From assembly GCA_947629985.1 (NCBI GenBank), contig CANRFV010000002.1:186001-250000 (forward strand): a stretch of 64,000 nucleotides of DNA. Direction: 5' to 3'. Under the pieces are notes generated by a model. It saw only the letters and a list, made by a program, of their open reading frames with translations, was not told where the DNA came from and did not search any database. A program made the translations under genes and the position numbers. Each line of letters starts with the position of its first letter. The first letter of the stretch is position 1. This DNA comes from an uncultured Clostridia bacterium (GTDB taxonomy: Bacteria > Bacillota > Clostridia > Christensenellales > CAG-314). Below are positions 7,544 to 16,224 of this stretch, piece after piece.

Positions 7544-8674
7544 TTATTCCGTCTCGAATGTTTTTGCGGCGGTTTCAAGATGGCGGCGTATCGGCAGGTG
7601 TTGCGGACACGCCTTTTCGCATTTGCCGCACTTTATGCAGTCCGAAGCCTTGCCGCGCTGTTCGGTTGCAATGTTGTATTCGCGCCTTCCGCGAAATTCC
7701 GCATTGCCGCGCTGATGGTTCATCACGTGGAAAATTTCGGGAATGGGTATCTGTTTGGGACAGCCCGCCGTGCAGTAATGGCAAGCGGTGCAGGCGATGT
7801 TTCTGTCCCCGTTAAGCGCGTCCTGCGCGCGGCGTATAACTTGCTGTTCGCGACTGTCAAGCGGGGTAAAATTGCGCATAAACGAAACGTTGTCCTGCAT
7901 TTGCGCCGTGTTTGACATCCCCGACAGCACGGTAATAACCCCGTCCAACGACGCGGCAAACCTTATTGCCCAAGACGCGGGCGAGGCGTCGGGATCGGCT
8001 TCATTAAGCACTTGCAGCACTTCGGAAATGGGGTTTGCAAGCGCGCCGCCCTTTACGGGTTCCATAATCACAACGGATTTGCCGTGTTTGCGGGCAACTT
8101 CCCAACACTCGCGCGAACGCACGCCGGGGTTTTCCCAATCGGCGTAATTTATTTGTAACTGTACTAAGTCTAAGTCGGGGTGGACGGTTAGCAGTTGGTC
8201 CAGCAATTCGGGGTCGGCGTGGAAAGAAAATCCGTACCTGCGCACCAGCCCTTGCGCTTTAAGTTCGCGCACAAATTCCCAGATGTGAAAGTCGTCGTAC
8301 ATCGTGTAATTGTTGCGTTGCAGCGCGTGCAACAGATAGTAGTCGAAATATCCCGCGCCGGTACGCTCCAAACTTGTGTAAAATTGCTGTTTTGCCGCCT
8401 GTTCGTTGGGTTGCGGTCCCGCCCAAGCACACAATTTTGTGGCAAGAGTGTACTTGTCGCGCGGATAGCGATCCACAAGTGCCGCTTTTGCCGCCTTTTC
8501 GGATTCGCCGCCGTCGTAAACAAACGCCGTATCGAAGTAGGTAAAGCCCGCTTCCATAAACATATCTACCATTGTTTTGGTTTGTTCTATATCGATTTTA
8601 CCGTCGGCAAGTTTGGGCAGGCGCATCAATCCAAAGCCCAATTTGGGTGTATTTTGACCGAAATACTTTTCCAT
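7544..8674 (-). CDS. Aldo/keto reductase with C-terminal [4Fe-4S] ferredoxin domain
   Basis: The 376-residue protein has the aldo/keto reductase TIM barrel (GFGLMRLP near the start, FDTAFVYDGGESE with the catalytic Asp/Tyr region, and the conserved YYLLHAL strand). A C-terminal extension follows with two cysteine clusters, CTACHYCTAGCP and CIKCGKCEKACP. Such fusions are common in anaerobes and are thought to be oxidoreductases using both a nicotinamide cofactor and Fe-S clusters; the substrate is unknown. The start at 8674 is chosen for the GGAG box upstream, rather than the earlier in-frame ATG at 8731. It is a single gene. Confidence 0.88.
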   Translation of the reverse strand: MEKYFGQNTPKLGFGLMRLPKLADGKIDIEQTKTMVDMFMEAGFTYFDTAFVYDGGESEKAAKAALVDRYPRDKYTLATKLCAWAGPQPNEQAAKQQFYTSLERTGAGYFDYYLLHALQRNNYTMYDDFHIWEFVRELKAQGLVRRYGFSFHADPELLDQLLTVHPDLDLVQLQINYADWENPGVRSRECWEVARKHGKSVVIMEPVKGGALANPISEVLQVLNEADPDASPASWAIRFAASLDGVITVLSGMSNTAQMQDNVSFMRNFTPLDSREQQVIRRAQDALNGDRNIACTACHYCTAGCPKQIPIPEIFHVMNHQRGNAEFRGRREYNIATEQRGKASDCIKCGKCEKACPQHLPIRRHLETAAKTFETE

Positions 8675-8867
8675 AAACAGTTTCTCCAATGTATTTTTTA
8701 TTATTTTAATGTAATTTCGGCCATATTGCAACCGTCTTGCGCAAAAATTTGCGTATTTTCGGCGGGTAAGGCGCTTGGCTGCAGCCGTTTGGTGCGATAT
8801 CGGGCGCTAAGCGGGCATTACTGGGCGGACAATGCGGCTTTTTTGAAGGTTGTGTAGCCCAAAACTA

Positions 8868-8896
8868 TTGCAAATATCTCGCCGTGATGTTATAAT
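8868..8896 (+). promoter_or_regulatory. Sigma-A promoter of mscL
   Basis: TTGCAA and TATAAT are separated by 17 bp. The -10 box ends 40 bp before the mscL start codon. Confidence 0.75.
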
Positions 8897-8936
8897 ATAC
8901 CTAACGTCATCGAGACAAATAAACAAGGAGAAAATT

Positions 8937-9515
8937 ATGAAAAAGTTTTTTGCGGAATTTAAGAAGTTTATTCAGCGCGGAAACGTTATCGATCTTGCCG
9001 TCGGCGTAATTATCGGCGGTGCGTTCAGCGCGATCGTAACCGCACTTACCAACAACATTTTGATGCCCGTTATCAATTGGGTGTTGCTCAAACTTACGGG
9101 CGGACAGGGCTTGGACGGCGTATTTACTTATTTGAAAAAAGCATTTGTAGAAGGCAGCACTACCGAAATAGACCTTGCCAAGTCAATTTACATTGATTGG
9201 GGCGCGTTTATTACGGCAATAATCAACTTTGTACTTATTGCGTTGGTTGTATTTTGCATTGTAAAAGCCATCAACAAAGTGTCGGAAGGCGCCCAAAAAG
9301 CCAAAGCAAAGTACGCTCCCCTTACCAAGGAAGAAGTACGCGCTCTCAGAAAAGAAGGCAAGTCCTACGGCGAAATCGAAGTTATTGCGGTAAACAAAGC
9401 GGCAGAACTTGCACGCGCGCAACAACTTGCCGAAGAAGAAGCGGCAAAGAACGCTCCCAAGACCGAACAACAATTACTCGGCGAAATTGTGGAATTGCTT
9501 AAAGAAAAGAAATAA
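8937..9515 (+). CDS. mscL: Large-conductance mechanosensitive channel MscL
   Basis: The 192-residue membrane protein has the MscL N-terminal amphipathic helix (FKKFIQRGNVIDLAVGVIIG), TM1 with the pore-lining pattern GVIIGGAFSAIVTAL, and the second TM FITAIINFVLIALVVFCIVKAIN. Homopentamers open under membrane tension to release solutes during hypo-osmotic shock. Most MscL proteins have 120-150 residues. This one has about 50 extra C-terminal residues, rich in Ala, Glu and Lys and predicted helical, which probably lengthen the cytoplasmic helical bundle. The start follows an AAGGAG box. It is monocistronic, with its own promoter and terminator. Confidence 0.95.
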   Translation: MKKFFAEFKKFIQRGNVIDLAVGVIIGGAFSAIVTALTNNILMPVINWVLLKLTGGQGLDGVFTYLKKAFVEGSTTEIDLAKSIYIDWGAFITAIINFVLIALVVFCIVKAINKVSEGAQKAKAKYAPLTKEEVRALRKEGKSYGEIEVIAVNKAAELARAQQLAEEEAAKNAPKTEQQLLGEIVELLKEKK

Positions 9516-9537
9516 AGTTTGTACACAATAATTGTAC

Positions 9538-9569
9538 GCGGCAAACATTGCGTTTGCCGCGTTTTTTTC
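9538..9569 (+). terminator. Terminator of mscL
   Basis: The arms GCGGCAAAC and GTTTGCCGC pair across a five-base loop and are followed by seven T. Confidence 0.9.
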
Positions 9570-9611
9570 AGCCGATTATTTGTTTGCTTTTATCGAGTTT
9601 TGTTGTTTTTT

Positions 9612-9620
9612 GGGGGGGGG
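9612..9620. repeat. Homopolymer of nine G in intergenic region
   Basis: This run of nine G follows a T-rich stretch, about 100 bp after mscL. The rest of 9570-9843 shows no gene. Confidence 0.9.
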
Positions 9621-9843
9621 ACAGGTTGTTGTTTTGGGGAGTTTGTTGCGACAAATTTACTTAACGGGCAATTGTTTTTGGCGCAATTTGTTTGCGCAAT
9701 TGCGGCAAATCGTGTATAATTTAGGAGTAAAATTTAACAAACGGAACACGACACACGTATTGCTTTGGCGCATGTAAATCTGATCACGGTACATTTCTGA
9801 CTTATTTACTGCGGCGGCAATGCGTGTGTATTTTTTTGTGTTC

Positions 9844-9852
9844 GGGGGGGGG
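9844..9852 (+). repeat. Nine-G tract serving as the ribosome-binding site of the DUF2798 gene
   Basis: Nine consecutive G end three bases before the ATG at 9856. No other purine-rich box is present, so the tract itself is the likely Shine-Dalgarno element. Confidence 0.75.
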
Positions 9853-9855
9853 ATT

Positions 9856-10413
9856 ATGCCTAAAAATTTGTTTCAACGAATGGTTTTTGCCTTTATTACC
9901 GTAGTAATTACCGTACATGGTTACGTATTTTACAGTTTGTACGTAATAAACGGGGCAAACTTTATGCAACTTACGGGCGAAAGCAGCGTTATCGCCGCAA
10001 TAAATGCCTTGGGCGGCGTGTCGGTATTCGGAACGCCCGTTCCCATCTGGGCGGTGGTGCTAATAGAATTTGCTTTGGCTTACACTTTGGAGTGTACGCT
10101 GGGCAGCCCTTGCAGTTTGCGTTTGGTGCGCAGGGTATTTGCGCCCGACAGCGTACATCCCGTACTGTTCGAGTCGGCAATAATAATCGCCACCGTGGGA
10201 ATAATGTGCCCGTCGATGAGTTTGCTCGCCGCAATAATGTATTATCCGTACGGCGCGACGACATTCAGCATGTGGACATTGCTTGCCAATTGGTTAAAAC
10301 TGATATGTTACAATTTGCCCTTTGCGTTCTTTTCGCAGTTGTTGTTTATTCAGCCCTTTGTGCGCACTGTATTTAAGGCGATTTTCGTGCGCAAACCGCA
10401 TACTTTGCCGTAA
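9856..10413 (+). CDS. DUF2798-family integral membrane protein
   Basis: The 185-residue protein begins MPKNLFQRMVFAFITVV and has about four transmembrane segments (roughly residues 8-30, 62-85, 103-125 and 140-165). The N-terminal MPKNxFQR pattern and length match DUF2798 proteins, whose function is unknown. The start at 9856 is chosen because the upstream frame to 9820 would be encoded across the G9 tract. A change in tract length could alter the spacing or strength of the ribosome-binding site, so expression may be phase-variable (inference). Its 3' end runs into the first hairpin of an H-type repeat, which probably acts as terminator. Confidence 0.75.
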   Translation: MPKNLFQRMVFAFITVVITVHGYVFYSLYVINGANFMQLTGESSVIAAINALGGVSVFGTPVPIWAVVLIEFALAYTLECTLGSPCSLRLVRRVFAPDSVHPVLFESAIIIATVGIMCPSMSLLAAIMYYPYGATTFSMWTLLANWLKLICYNLPFAFFSQLLFIQPFVRTVFKAIFVRKPHTLP

Positions 10414-10870
10414 GGCAATGGGTGCCTTACGGCAGTGTTATTTTGCCGTTGGCAATTATTGCCAACGGCAAAGTGATAGTGCCTTGCGGCAGTTATATTT
10501 TGCTGCAAGGCAAACGTTTTGCCTTACAGCAAAGTGTTATTTTTTCGCCTGCGGCGAAAAAGTGAGATTTACGCGCAAGCGCGTAAGTGAGATTGTTTGC
10601 TTGCGCAAACAGTTGTGGAACCGTTAATGGAACAACTTATTGCAATAAAAAAAATAATTGCCGAAAAAATACTTTACGGCAACCAATATTTCAAATAATG
10701 CCAACCTTAACTTGCCGATAGGCAAAATAACACTTTTCCGCTGAAAGCGGAAAAATAACACTCGCCGTAGGCGAATAACACTTACGCGCTTGCGCGTAAA
10801 TATCACTGTTCGCGTACGCGAACACCCTGAGCGAGTGTATCCACTGCAAAATAATCTGCAACGAGTATGT
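10407..10870 (-). repeat. H-type repeat, copy A: array of many different short hairpins
   Basis: At least ten perfect or near-perfect palindromes of 12-30 bp follow one another (for example GCCTTACGGC, TTCGCCTGCGGCGAA, TTACGCGCAAGCGCGTAA, GTTCGCGTACGCGAAC). They are separated by constant linkers: AGTGTTATT or AGTGAGATT on the left half and the complement AATAACACT on the right half. A core of about 120 bp lies at 10613-10715 and contains TTATTGCAATAAAA, a TTGCCG...CGGCAA stem and CCTTAACTTGCC. The same core and flank (ending GAGCGAGTGTATCCACTGCA) recur in copies B and C. Confidence 0.85.
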
Positions 10871-10932
10871 CGCATTATATCTTTTTTTCTTTATGCGCGA
10901 GTGCTGTTGCAATTCAAAACAATCTGCAACAA

Positions 10933-10962
10933 GTGTGCCGCACCTAACAAGGTGCGGCACAC
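10933..10962. terminator. Twelve-pair hairpin between the H and R parts of repeat copy A
   Basis: GTGTGCCGCACC and GGTGCGGCACAC form a perfect 12-pair stem with a six-base loop. No clear T run follows on either strand. The surrounding 10871-11029 is AT-rich and has no gene. Confidence 0.5.
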
Positions 10963-11029
10963 GGTTATTTATTCTATGATAAGCGTTTAATTAAATATTA
11001 AATATATCAATTAAATATAATCAATAGTT

Positions 11030-11267
11030 CCAATTAAACTATCGCAAACTACGGACCTGCGCCGAAGTTTGCGCCCTTGCGGGGGTTGGTGGGGTAGGCG
11101 GCTCCCCACCGAAAGTCTAAATAAGTGCCGCGCGTGCGTTCACGCGCAACTCCCAAGTCCGACTGCGTCGGCGCGATAGCGCACTACGTGTCGATTGCGC
11201 TAGCGTTAGCGCAGCAGCAAGCAATCGACCGACGCACGTGTGGTCGGAACCGTTTGGTCGGATAAAA
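11030..11267 (-). repeat. R-type repeat, copy A, starting at the pepV stop codon
   Basis: Read on the minus strand from the pepV stop, it starts TTTTATCCGACCAAACG. It contains a shorter inner GGTCGGTCG hairpin and ends with AGGGCGCAAACTTCGGCG and CGCAGGTCCG...AGTTTGCG. The outer parts match copy C after lepB, and the first part matches copy B after uvrC. Confidence 0.8.
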
Positions 11268-12605
11268 CTATCTTGCCAGCGCATATATCGCTTTAAGATA
11301 CAGTTGCGCCATAAGCCGCAAATTGTCGAGATTTATACACTCGTTGGGCATGTGAATCGTTTGTTCTTCGCGCGGAAACAGCGGTCCGAACGCCACGCAG
11401 TTGGGCAAACATCTGCTGTAAGTGCCGCCGCCTATCGCAATGGGTTTGGCTTGTTGTCCCGTCGTTTGGTTGTACACGTCGATAAGCGTCGTTACAAGTT
11501 CGCTGTCGGACGGTACAAACAGCGGTTCGCTGGTGTGCGCGGGAGTAATTTCAAATTGTTGCGGAGTGTTGCGGCGCAGTAAATCATACATTTGGCTGCA
11601 CGTGTACGTTACGGGAAAACGTATATCCACGGTGGCTATCAACGTTCCGTTGGCGGCGGTGCGCAACACGCCCAAATTACAGGTAAGTTTGCCGCTTTCG
11701 GCGTCCTGCAAGTCTATTCCCCAAGCCTTGCCGCTTGTGTCGCACAACTTGTTGCAGACAAATTCCAGCGAAGGGTCGTCGGGGAAGTTGTCGTGCAAAA
11801 TTTTAAGCATTGCGTGCGTAGCGTTTGTGCCTTCGTCGGGAGTGCTGCCGTGCGCCGATTTGCCGAAAGACAGATATTCGCAGCCGTCGTCGGTGCGCGT
11901 TTGTTTTATCTGGCTGGCGTAAGCGCACAAATTCAGCGGTTTTACGCAGGTAACTTTGCACAGCGACGGCACCACGTTGGCGCGTTCGCCCGCGGTAATT
12001 TTAAGCCCCTTGGGCAGTTTGCCGCACACCACGTCAAATTGGTAAATGCCCTTTTCGCGGTTGATAACGGGAAAGTCTCCGTCCGGCGAAAACGACACGT
12101 CGGGGTAGGGCATTTTGGTAAAGTAGTGTTCCACGCACTGCATGCCGCTTTCTTCGTCGCAACCGAAAATAAGCCGCACGGTTTTGCTTGGCTTAAAGCC
12201 TGCGTCGGCAAGCGCTTTTACGGCAAACAGGCAGGCTATCATGGGACCTTTGTCGTCCATTGTGCCCCTGCCGTACATTTTGCCGTCGGCAATGTGCGCC
12301 GAATAGGGCGGAAAACGCCACTCGTCGGCTTTGGCGGGAACAACGTCAAGGTGTCCCAATATACCAAGCACTTTGTCGCCGCTGCCCTTAAAGTCGGCGT
12401 GTCCCGCGTAGCCGTCGCAATCGTACGTTTCCAAGCCGAACGACCGCGCGGTATTTAGAACGTAATCCAGGCAGGCTTTTACGTTGGCGCCAAACGGAGC
12501 GTTGGGTTGCGGCGCGCCTTTTTCGGTGTTGAATTTTACCGTCTGTTGCAGTGTTTTTACCATTTTGTCGAAATGTTTGTTAAGTATGTCAAGTGCGGAT
12601 TGCAT
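11268..12605 (-). CDS. pepV: Dipeptidase PepV-like, M20 family metallopeptidase
   Basis: The 445-residue protein has the di-zinc M20 motifs in order: GHLDVVP (zinc ligand His and catalytic Asp), GRGTMDDKGP (bridging Asp), DEESG (catalytic Glu and zinc-ligand Glu) and a late HMPNE (last His ligand). The lid domain inserted in the middle and the overall length match PepV, a cytoplasmic dipeptidase that frees amino acids from imported dipeptides. The start at 12605 is preferred because a GGGG box precedes it; an in-frame ATG four codons earlier lacks one. It is divergent from radC, and an R-type repeat begins directly after its stop codon. Confidence 0.88.
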   Translation of the reverse strand: MQSALDILNKHFDKMVKTLQQTVKFNTEKGAPQPNAPFGANVKACLDYVLNTARSFGLETYDCDGYAGHADFKGSGDKVLGILGHLDVVPAKADEWRFPPYSAHIADGKMYGRGTMDDKGPMIACLFAVKALADAGFKPSKTVRLIFGCDEESGMQCVEHYFTKMPYPDVSFSPDGDFPVINREKGIYQFDVVCGKLPKGLKITAGERANVVPSLCKVTCVKPLNLCAYASQIKQTRTDDGCEYLSFGKSAHGSTPDEGTNATHAMLKILHDNFPDDPSLEFVCNKLCDTSGKAWGIDLQDAESGKLTCNLGVLRTAANGTLIATVDIRFPVTYTCSQMYDLLRRNTPQQFEITPAHTSEPLFVPSDSELVTTLIDVYNQTTGQQAKPIAIGGGTYSRCLPNCVAFGPLFPREEQTIHMPNECINLDNLRLMAQLYLKAIYALAR

Positions 12606-12700
12606 AATAAACCCCATACGTATAATTTTTTGTATCTATATTATACACAAAATTTGTATATTGTGCTATTATATTTGTACTATAACACAAAGGATTATTT

Positions 12701-13411
12701 ATGGCAAACGAAAACGCGGGACACCGCCAAAGGTTGCGCGCCCGCATGATCAACGAAGGCCTTAGCGGATTTCAGGATCACGAAGTATTGGAATTATTGC
12801 TTTTTCAATCCATTCCGCGCAGCGACACAAACAAACTTGCGCACAGTTTACTGAATAAATTCGGCAGTATTGCAGGCGTGCTTAACGCGTCGCCCAAGCA
12901 ATTGATGACGGTAAAAGGCGTATCCGAAGTTACGGCGTGCAACTTGTCTATGCTCAAAGAAGTGTGGCGCAGGTACAAGCGCAGCGACGCCGAAAAAATA
13001 AGTTTGAGCGGGGTGTCGTCCATATTGCGTTACGCGCAGACGCTTATCGAACAGGATTACGTAGAGCGTTTGGTTGCGGTGTATGTGGATTATTCCACCC
13101 ATTTTTTGTTCAGCGAAGATTTTACTTCGGAAAGTATCCGCCACGTAAACGTCGAAGTCAAAAAAATCGTCGAAACCGTTATGAGAATAAACGCCGCGGG
13201 CGTAATACTTTTTCACGTACACGTGGGCGGAAAACCCTTTCCCGGCGACGCGGACAAGCGCTTTACCGAAAAACTGTACTTTTCACTTGCCACGCTCAAC
13301 TCCGTGCTGTTGGAACACATAATTTTCAATTCCGACGGCGATTATTACAGTTTTGTACAGGCGGGCGATATGGCAGAACTGTCCCGCAAGTACGTAAAAA
13401 CAATGAAATAA
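12701..13411 (+). CDS. radC: RadC-family JAB-domain protein
   Basis: The 236-residue protein has the N-terminal helix-hairpin-helix region (GHRQRLRARMINEGLSGFQDHEVLELLL) and the C-terminal JAB/MPN metalloprotease-like domain of RadC. The usual RadC motif HNHPSG-x-PxPSxxD appears here as HVHVGGKPFPGDAD (H172, H174, then Asp). The metal ligands are kept, but Asn, Pro and the serine are replaced. The biological role of RadC is still unclear, and the old DNA-repair link is disputed. An AAAGGA box precedes the ATG. It is followed 18 bp later by gltX, with no terminator between, so the two may form an operon. Confidence 0.9.
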   Translation: MANENAGHRQRLRARMINEGLSGFQDHEVLELLLFQSIPRSDTNKLAHSLLNKFGSIAGVLNASPKQLMTVKGVSEVTACNLSMLKEVWRRYKRSDAEKISLSGVSSILRYAQTLIEQDYVERLVAVYVDYSTHFLFSEDFTSESIRHVNVEVKKIVETVMRINAAGVILFHVHVGGKPFPGDADKRFTEKLYFSLATLNSVLLEHIIFNSDGDYYSFVQAGDMAELSRKYVKTMK

Positions 13412-13429
13412 CACAAAGAGGTTTAGTTT

Positions 13430-14863
13430 ATGACACAATTACGCACAAGATTTGCGCCCAGCCCCACGGGGTATTTGCATATAGGCGGTTTGCGTACCGC
13501 GCTTTACTCGTATCTTTACGCCAAAAAGAACAACGGCAAGTTTATTTTGCGCATAGAAGATACCGATCAGGGCAGATATGTTGACGGCGCAGTGGAAATA
13601 ATTTACCGCACCTTGCACGAAACGGGGTTAAATTACGACGAAGGCCCCGACGTGGGCGGCGATTACGGACCGTATATTCAAAGCCAGCGCGCCAATCAAT
13701 ATATGCATTACGCCAAGCAATTGGTACAGAGCGGACACGCGTATTACTGTTTTTGCACCGAAGAGCGGTTGGAAAGTCTGCCTTCCGTAAACGGCGCGCG
13801 CCGCTACGACAAACATTGTCTGCATTTGGACAAGAGCGAAGTGGAGCGCCGGCTGGCAAACGGCGAAAAGTTTGTAATTCGCCAAAATATGCCCACCGAA
13901 GGCAGCACTACCTACCACGACGCGGTGTACGGCGACATCACGATAGACAACAGCGAGTTGGAAGATCAGATACTTATCAAGTCCGACGGTATGCCCACGT
14001 ACAATTTTGCCAACGTAATAGACGACCACCTTATGGGTATCAACTGCGTTATGCGCGGTATAGAATATCTGAGCAGTACCCCCAAGTACAACTTGCTGTA
14101 CGACGCGTTCGGTTGGGAACGCCCGATGTACATTCATATGCCGCCCATTATGAAGGACGCGCAACACAAACTGTCCAAGCGCAACGGCGACGCAAGTTAC
14201 GAAGATCTTATAAAAAAGGGCTTTGTAAAGGACGCAATAATAAATTACATCGCATTGCTGGGTTGGTCGCCCAAGGACGACAGCGAAAAGATGAGTTTCG
14301 ACGAACTGCTTGCCAAATTCGACATTTCGGGCATCAACAAAAGTCCGTCCATCTTCGATCCGCTCAAACTTGCCTGGCTCAACTCTCTGTACATCAAGGA
14401 AATGACGCCCGAACAGTTTGAAGAATACGCCGCGCCCTGGTTGGAAAACTGCTATCTCAAAGATTTTGACCGCCACCTTGTGTGCAAACTTATACAAAGC
14501 CGTATCGAAACTTTCGGCGAAATTGCCGACAAATTGCGCTTTTTGGTGGAATTCGGGGCTTTCGACAACGATTTGTACGTCAATCAAAAGCAAAAAACCG
14601 ATGCGGATACCGCTCGTGAAATTTTGCCCGCCGTGCGCGACAAATTTGCCGCGGTAAACGTGTGGGATAACGAACACTTGTACGGCGCGCTTGTGGAACT
14701 TGCACAGGAACGCGGCGTAAAAAACGGCAAAGTGCTGTGGCCTGCGCGAATTGCGCTTACGGGGCTTGCCGCCACTCCCGGCGGAGCCAGCGAAATTGCC
14801 GAATTGTTGGGCAAACCCGAAACGTTGCGCCGCTTGGATATGGCTGTTGCGCAACTCGGCTAA
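13430..14863 (+). CDS. gltX: Glutamyl-tRNA synthetase
   Basis: This class I aminoacyl-tRNA synthetase (477 residues) ligates glutamate to tRNA-Glu in the cytoplasm. The HIGH-type motif is seen in RFAPSPTGYLHIGGLRTALY near the N-terminus and the KMSKS-type motif as HKLSKRNGD in the middle. The C-terminal helical anticodon-binding domain has the expected length. The AAAGAGG box upstream supports the ATG. Many Firmicutes use a non-discriminating GluRS together with GatCAB for glutamine; the window does not tell which type this is. Confidence 0.95.
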   Translation: MTQLRTRFAPSPTGYLHIGGLRTALYSYLYAKKNNGKFILRIEDTDQGRYVDGAVEIIYRTLHETGLNYDEGPDVGGDYGPYIQSQRANQYMHYAKQLVQSGHAYYCFCTEERLESLPSVNGARRYDKHCLHLDKSEVERRLANGEKFVIRQNMPTEGSTTYHDAVYGDITIDNSELEDQILIKSDGMPTYNFANVIDDHLMGINCVMRGIEYLSSTPKYNLLYDAFGWERPMYIHMPPIMKDAQHKLSKRNGDASYEDLIKKGFVKDAIINYIALLGWSPKDDSEKMSFDELLAKFDISGINKSPSIFDPLKLAWLNSLYIKEMTPEQFEEYAAPWLENCYLKDFDRHLVCKLIQSRIETFGEIADKLRFLVEFGAFDNDLYVNQKQKTDADTAREILPAVRDKFAAVNVWDNEHLYGALVELAQERGVKNGKVLWPARIALTGLAATPGGASEIAELLGKPETLRRLDMAVAQLG

Positions 14864-15025
14864 ACGTGGTTTGTTCGGCGTAATTGCCGCGCGCAATTGC
14901 CCGACAGGTGTTATTTTTCGGTTTGTTTTTACCGCGGACGTTGCGGCGCAAAAACAAAAAAACAGCGCGTTTTGCCACCCCATATACGCATTTTACGGGC
15001 AAAAAGGCTTAGTAAGGTACAATTT

Positions 15026-15997
15026 ATGAAAACGAGACTTGTTATCATCGAAGGCGCGTCGCGCGACGAACGAAGCGCGGCGGCAGAATATATTGCGAAC
15101 CGCTTGCAACAAAACGGGATCGGCGTTGTACGACTTGAATCCGAAACCGATCTCTCTGCCGATTGGGCGGAACGGAGCGAGCGCTTGGCGGACAAATGGC
15201 GCAATATTGTAAACGGCTCCGACAAAACCGCGGTATATATAGCGGACGGCGCGCTTTTAGGCGACGGCGCCGAATTGCCGCAGGACGACGTTTTGGTAAA
15301 GTTTTTGCGCCAAACAGCGCAGATAACCGCGCCGCTGTGCCCTGCGGTAATATATTTGCCGACGGCGGGAGAAAGCGACGACGTAAAGCGCCGCAAAACC
15401 GACCTGTTGGGCAAGGCGGAGTGGGATTTGACTGTCGCCGAGTCGTCGGACAACGACGCAATGAGCAAAATTGCCGCGCAAATCGTCAAACGTAACGGCG
15501 CTTCGGCTGTAAAAAAGGAAATTTGGCGCGCTGTCAAATTTACGCTGTTTTCCATTTCGGCGGGCGTAATTCAGTTGGTAAGTTCGCTGTTGCTAAAACT
15601 GCTTATTTTGGATTACGTAATAGATCCCGATGCGCAAATTATCTTTATTACACAGCAACCCGCAAATACCTTTATTGCCGATACGGTCGGGCTGGCGTTA
15701 TCGGTATTGTGGAACTTTACGTTTAACCGCAAGTTTACGTTCAAGGCGGCAAGCAACGTGCCCTTGGCAATGCTGTTGGCGTTTTTGTTTTACGTGCCGT
15801 TTTTCCCGTTTCAGACATGGTACGTGCCAATGGTCGAGCACAATCTTACCAATTTGGGCAAGTGGGGCTATATTATCGGCTTGGGCACCTGTATGATAAT
15901 CAACTTTGTGTTGGAATTTTTGTGGCAGCAATTTGTGGTATTTCGCGGCAAAGTGGATACCAACGAGCGGGCGCACGCCGACGGCAAACGCAAGTAA
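15026..15997 (+). CDS. GtrA-domain membrane protein with N-terminal degenerate thymidylate-kinase-like domain
   Basis: The 323-residue protein has two parts. Residues 1-165 resemble a thymidylate/nucleoside kinase (start LVIIEGASRDERSAAAEYIA, in the place of the usual FIEGxDGxGKST), but the P-loop Gly-Lys-Ser/Thr is missing. Residues about 180-310 form a four-helix GtrA domain (RAVKFTLFSISAGVIQLV, LWNFTFNRKFTFK, WYVPMVEHNL). GtrA proteins are thought to flip or move lipid-linked sugars for polysaccharide synthesis. An AAGG box lies ahead of the ATG. The kinase part is probably catalytically dead or acts only in binding. Confidence 0.75.
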   Translation: MKTRLVIIEGASRDERSAAAEYIANRLQQNGIGVVRLESETDLSADWAERSERLADKWRNIVNGSDKTAVYIADGALLGDGAELPQDDVLVKFLRQTAQITAPLCPAVIYLPTAGESDDVKRRKTDLLGKAEWDLTVAESSDNDAMSKIAAQIVKRNGASAVKKEIWRAVKFTLFSISAGVIQLVSSLLLKLLILDYVIDPDAQIIFITQQPANTFIADTVGLALSVLWNFTFNRKFTFKAASNVPLAMLLAFLFYVPFFPFQTWYVPMVEHNLTNLGKWGYIIGLGTCMIINFVLEFLWQQFVVFRGKVDTNERAHADGKRK

Positions 15998-16111
15998 ATC
16001 GCGCTTGTTTTTTTGCGCGGCAGGCGGGCGTATAGCCGACAATGTGCCGAGCCCGTAACGCAAGGCTAAACGCGGCGCATAACCGAATCGAGCGCAAATT
16101 GCAAAATAAGT

Positions 16112-16140
16112 ATTGTTAAACGCAATTCGATTTGGTATAA
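16112..16140 (+). promoter_or_regulatory. Sigma-A promoter of the first degV gene
   Basis: TTGTTA and TATAAT are 17 bp apart, 85 bp upstream of the start codon. Confidence 0.6.
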
Positions 16141-16224
16141 TATAAAGTACGGCAGTGTGTGCAAATGCGCCGTCAAGTGGTGCTACGCACAACGCTGTTG
16201 CAATACAAGGAGGAAACAAAACAA

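Noticed and set aside
13628..14983. 451-residue frame opposite gltX
   Set aside because: It is antisense to a clear glutamyl-tRNA synthetase and is a codon-bias shadow. The same holds for long antisense frames over uvrC, GH2, murC, pepV and nagA.
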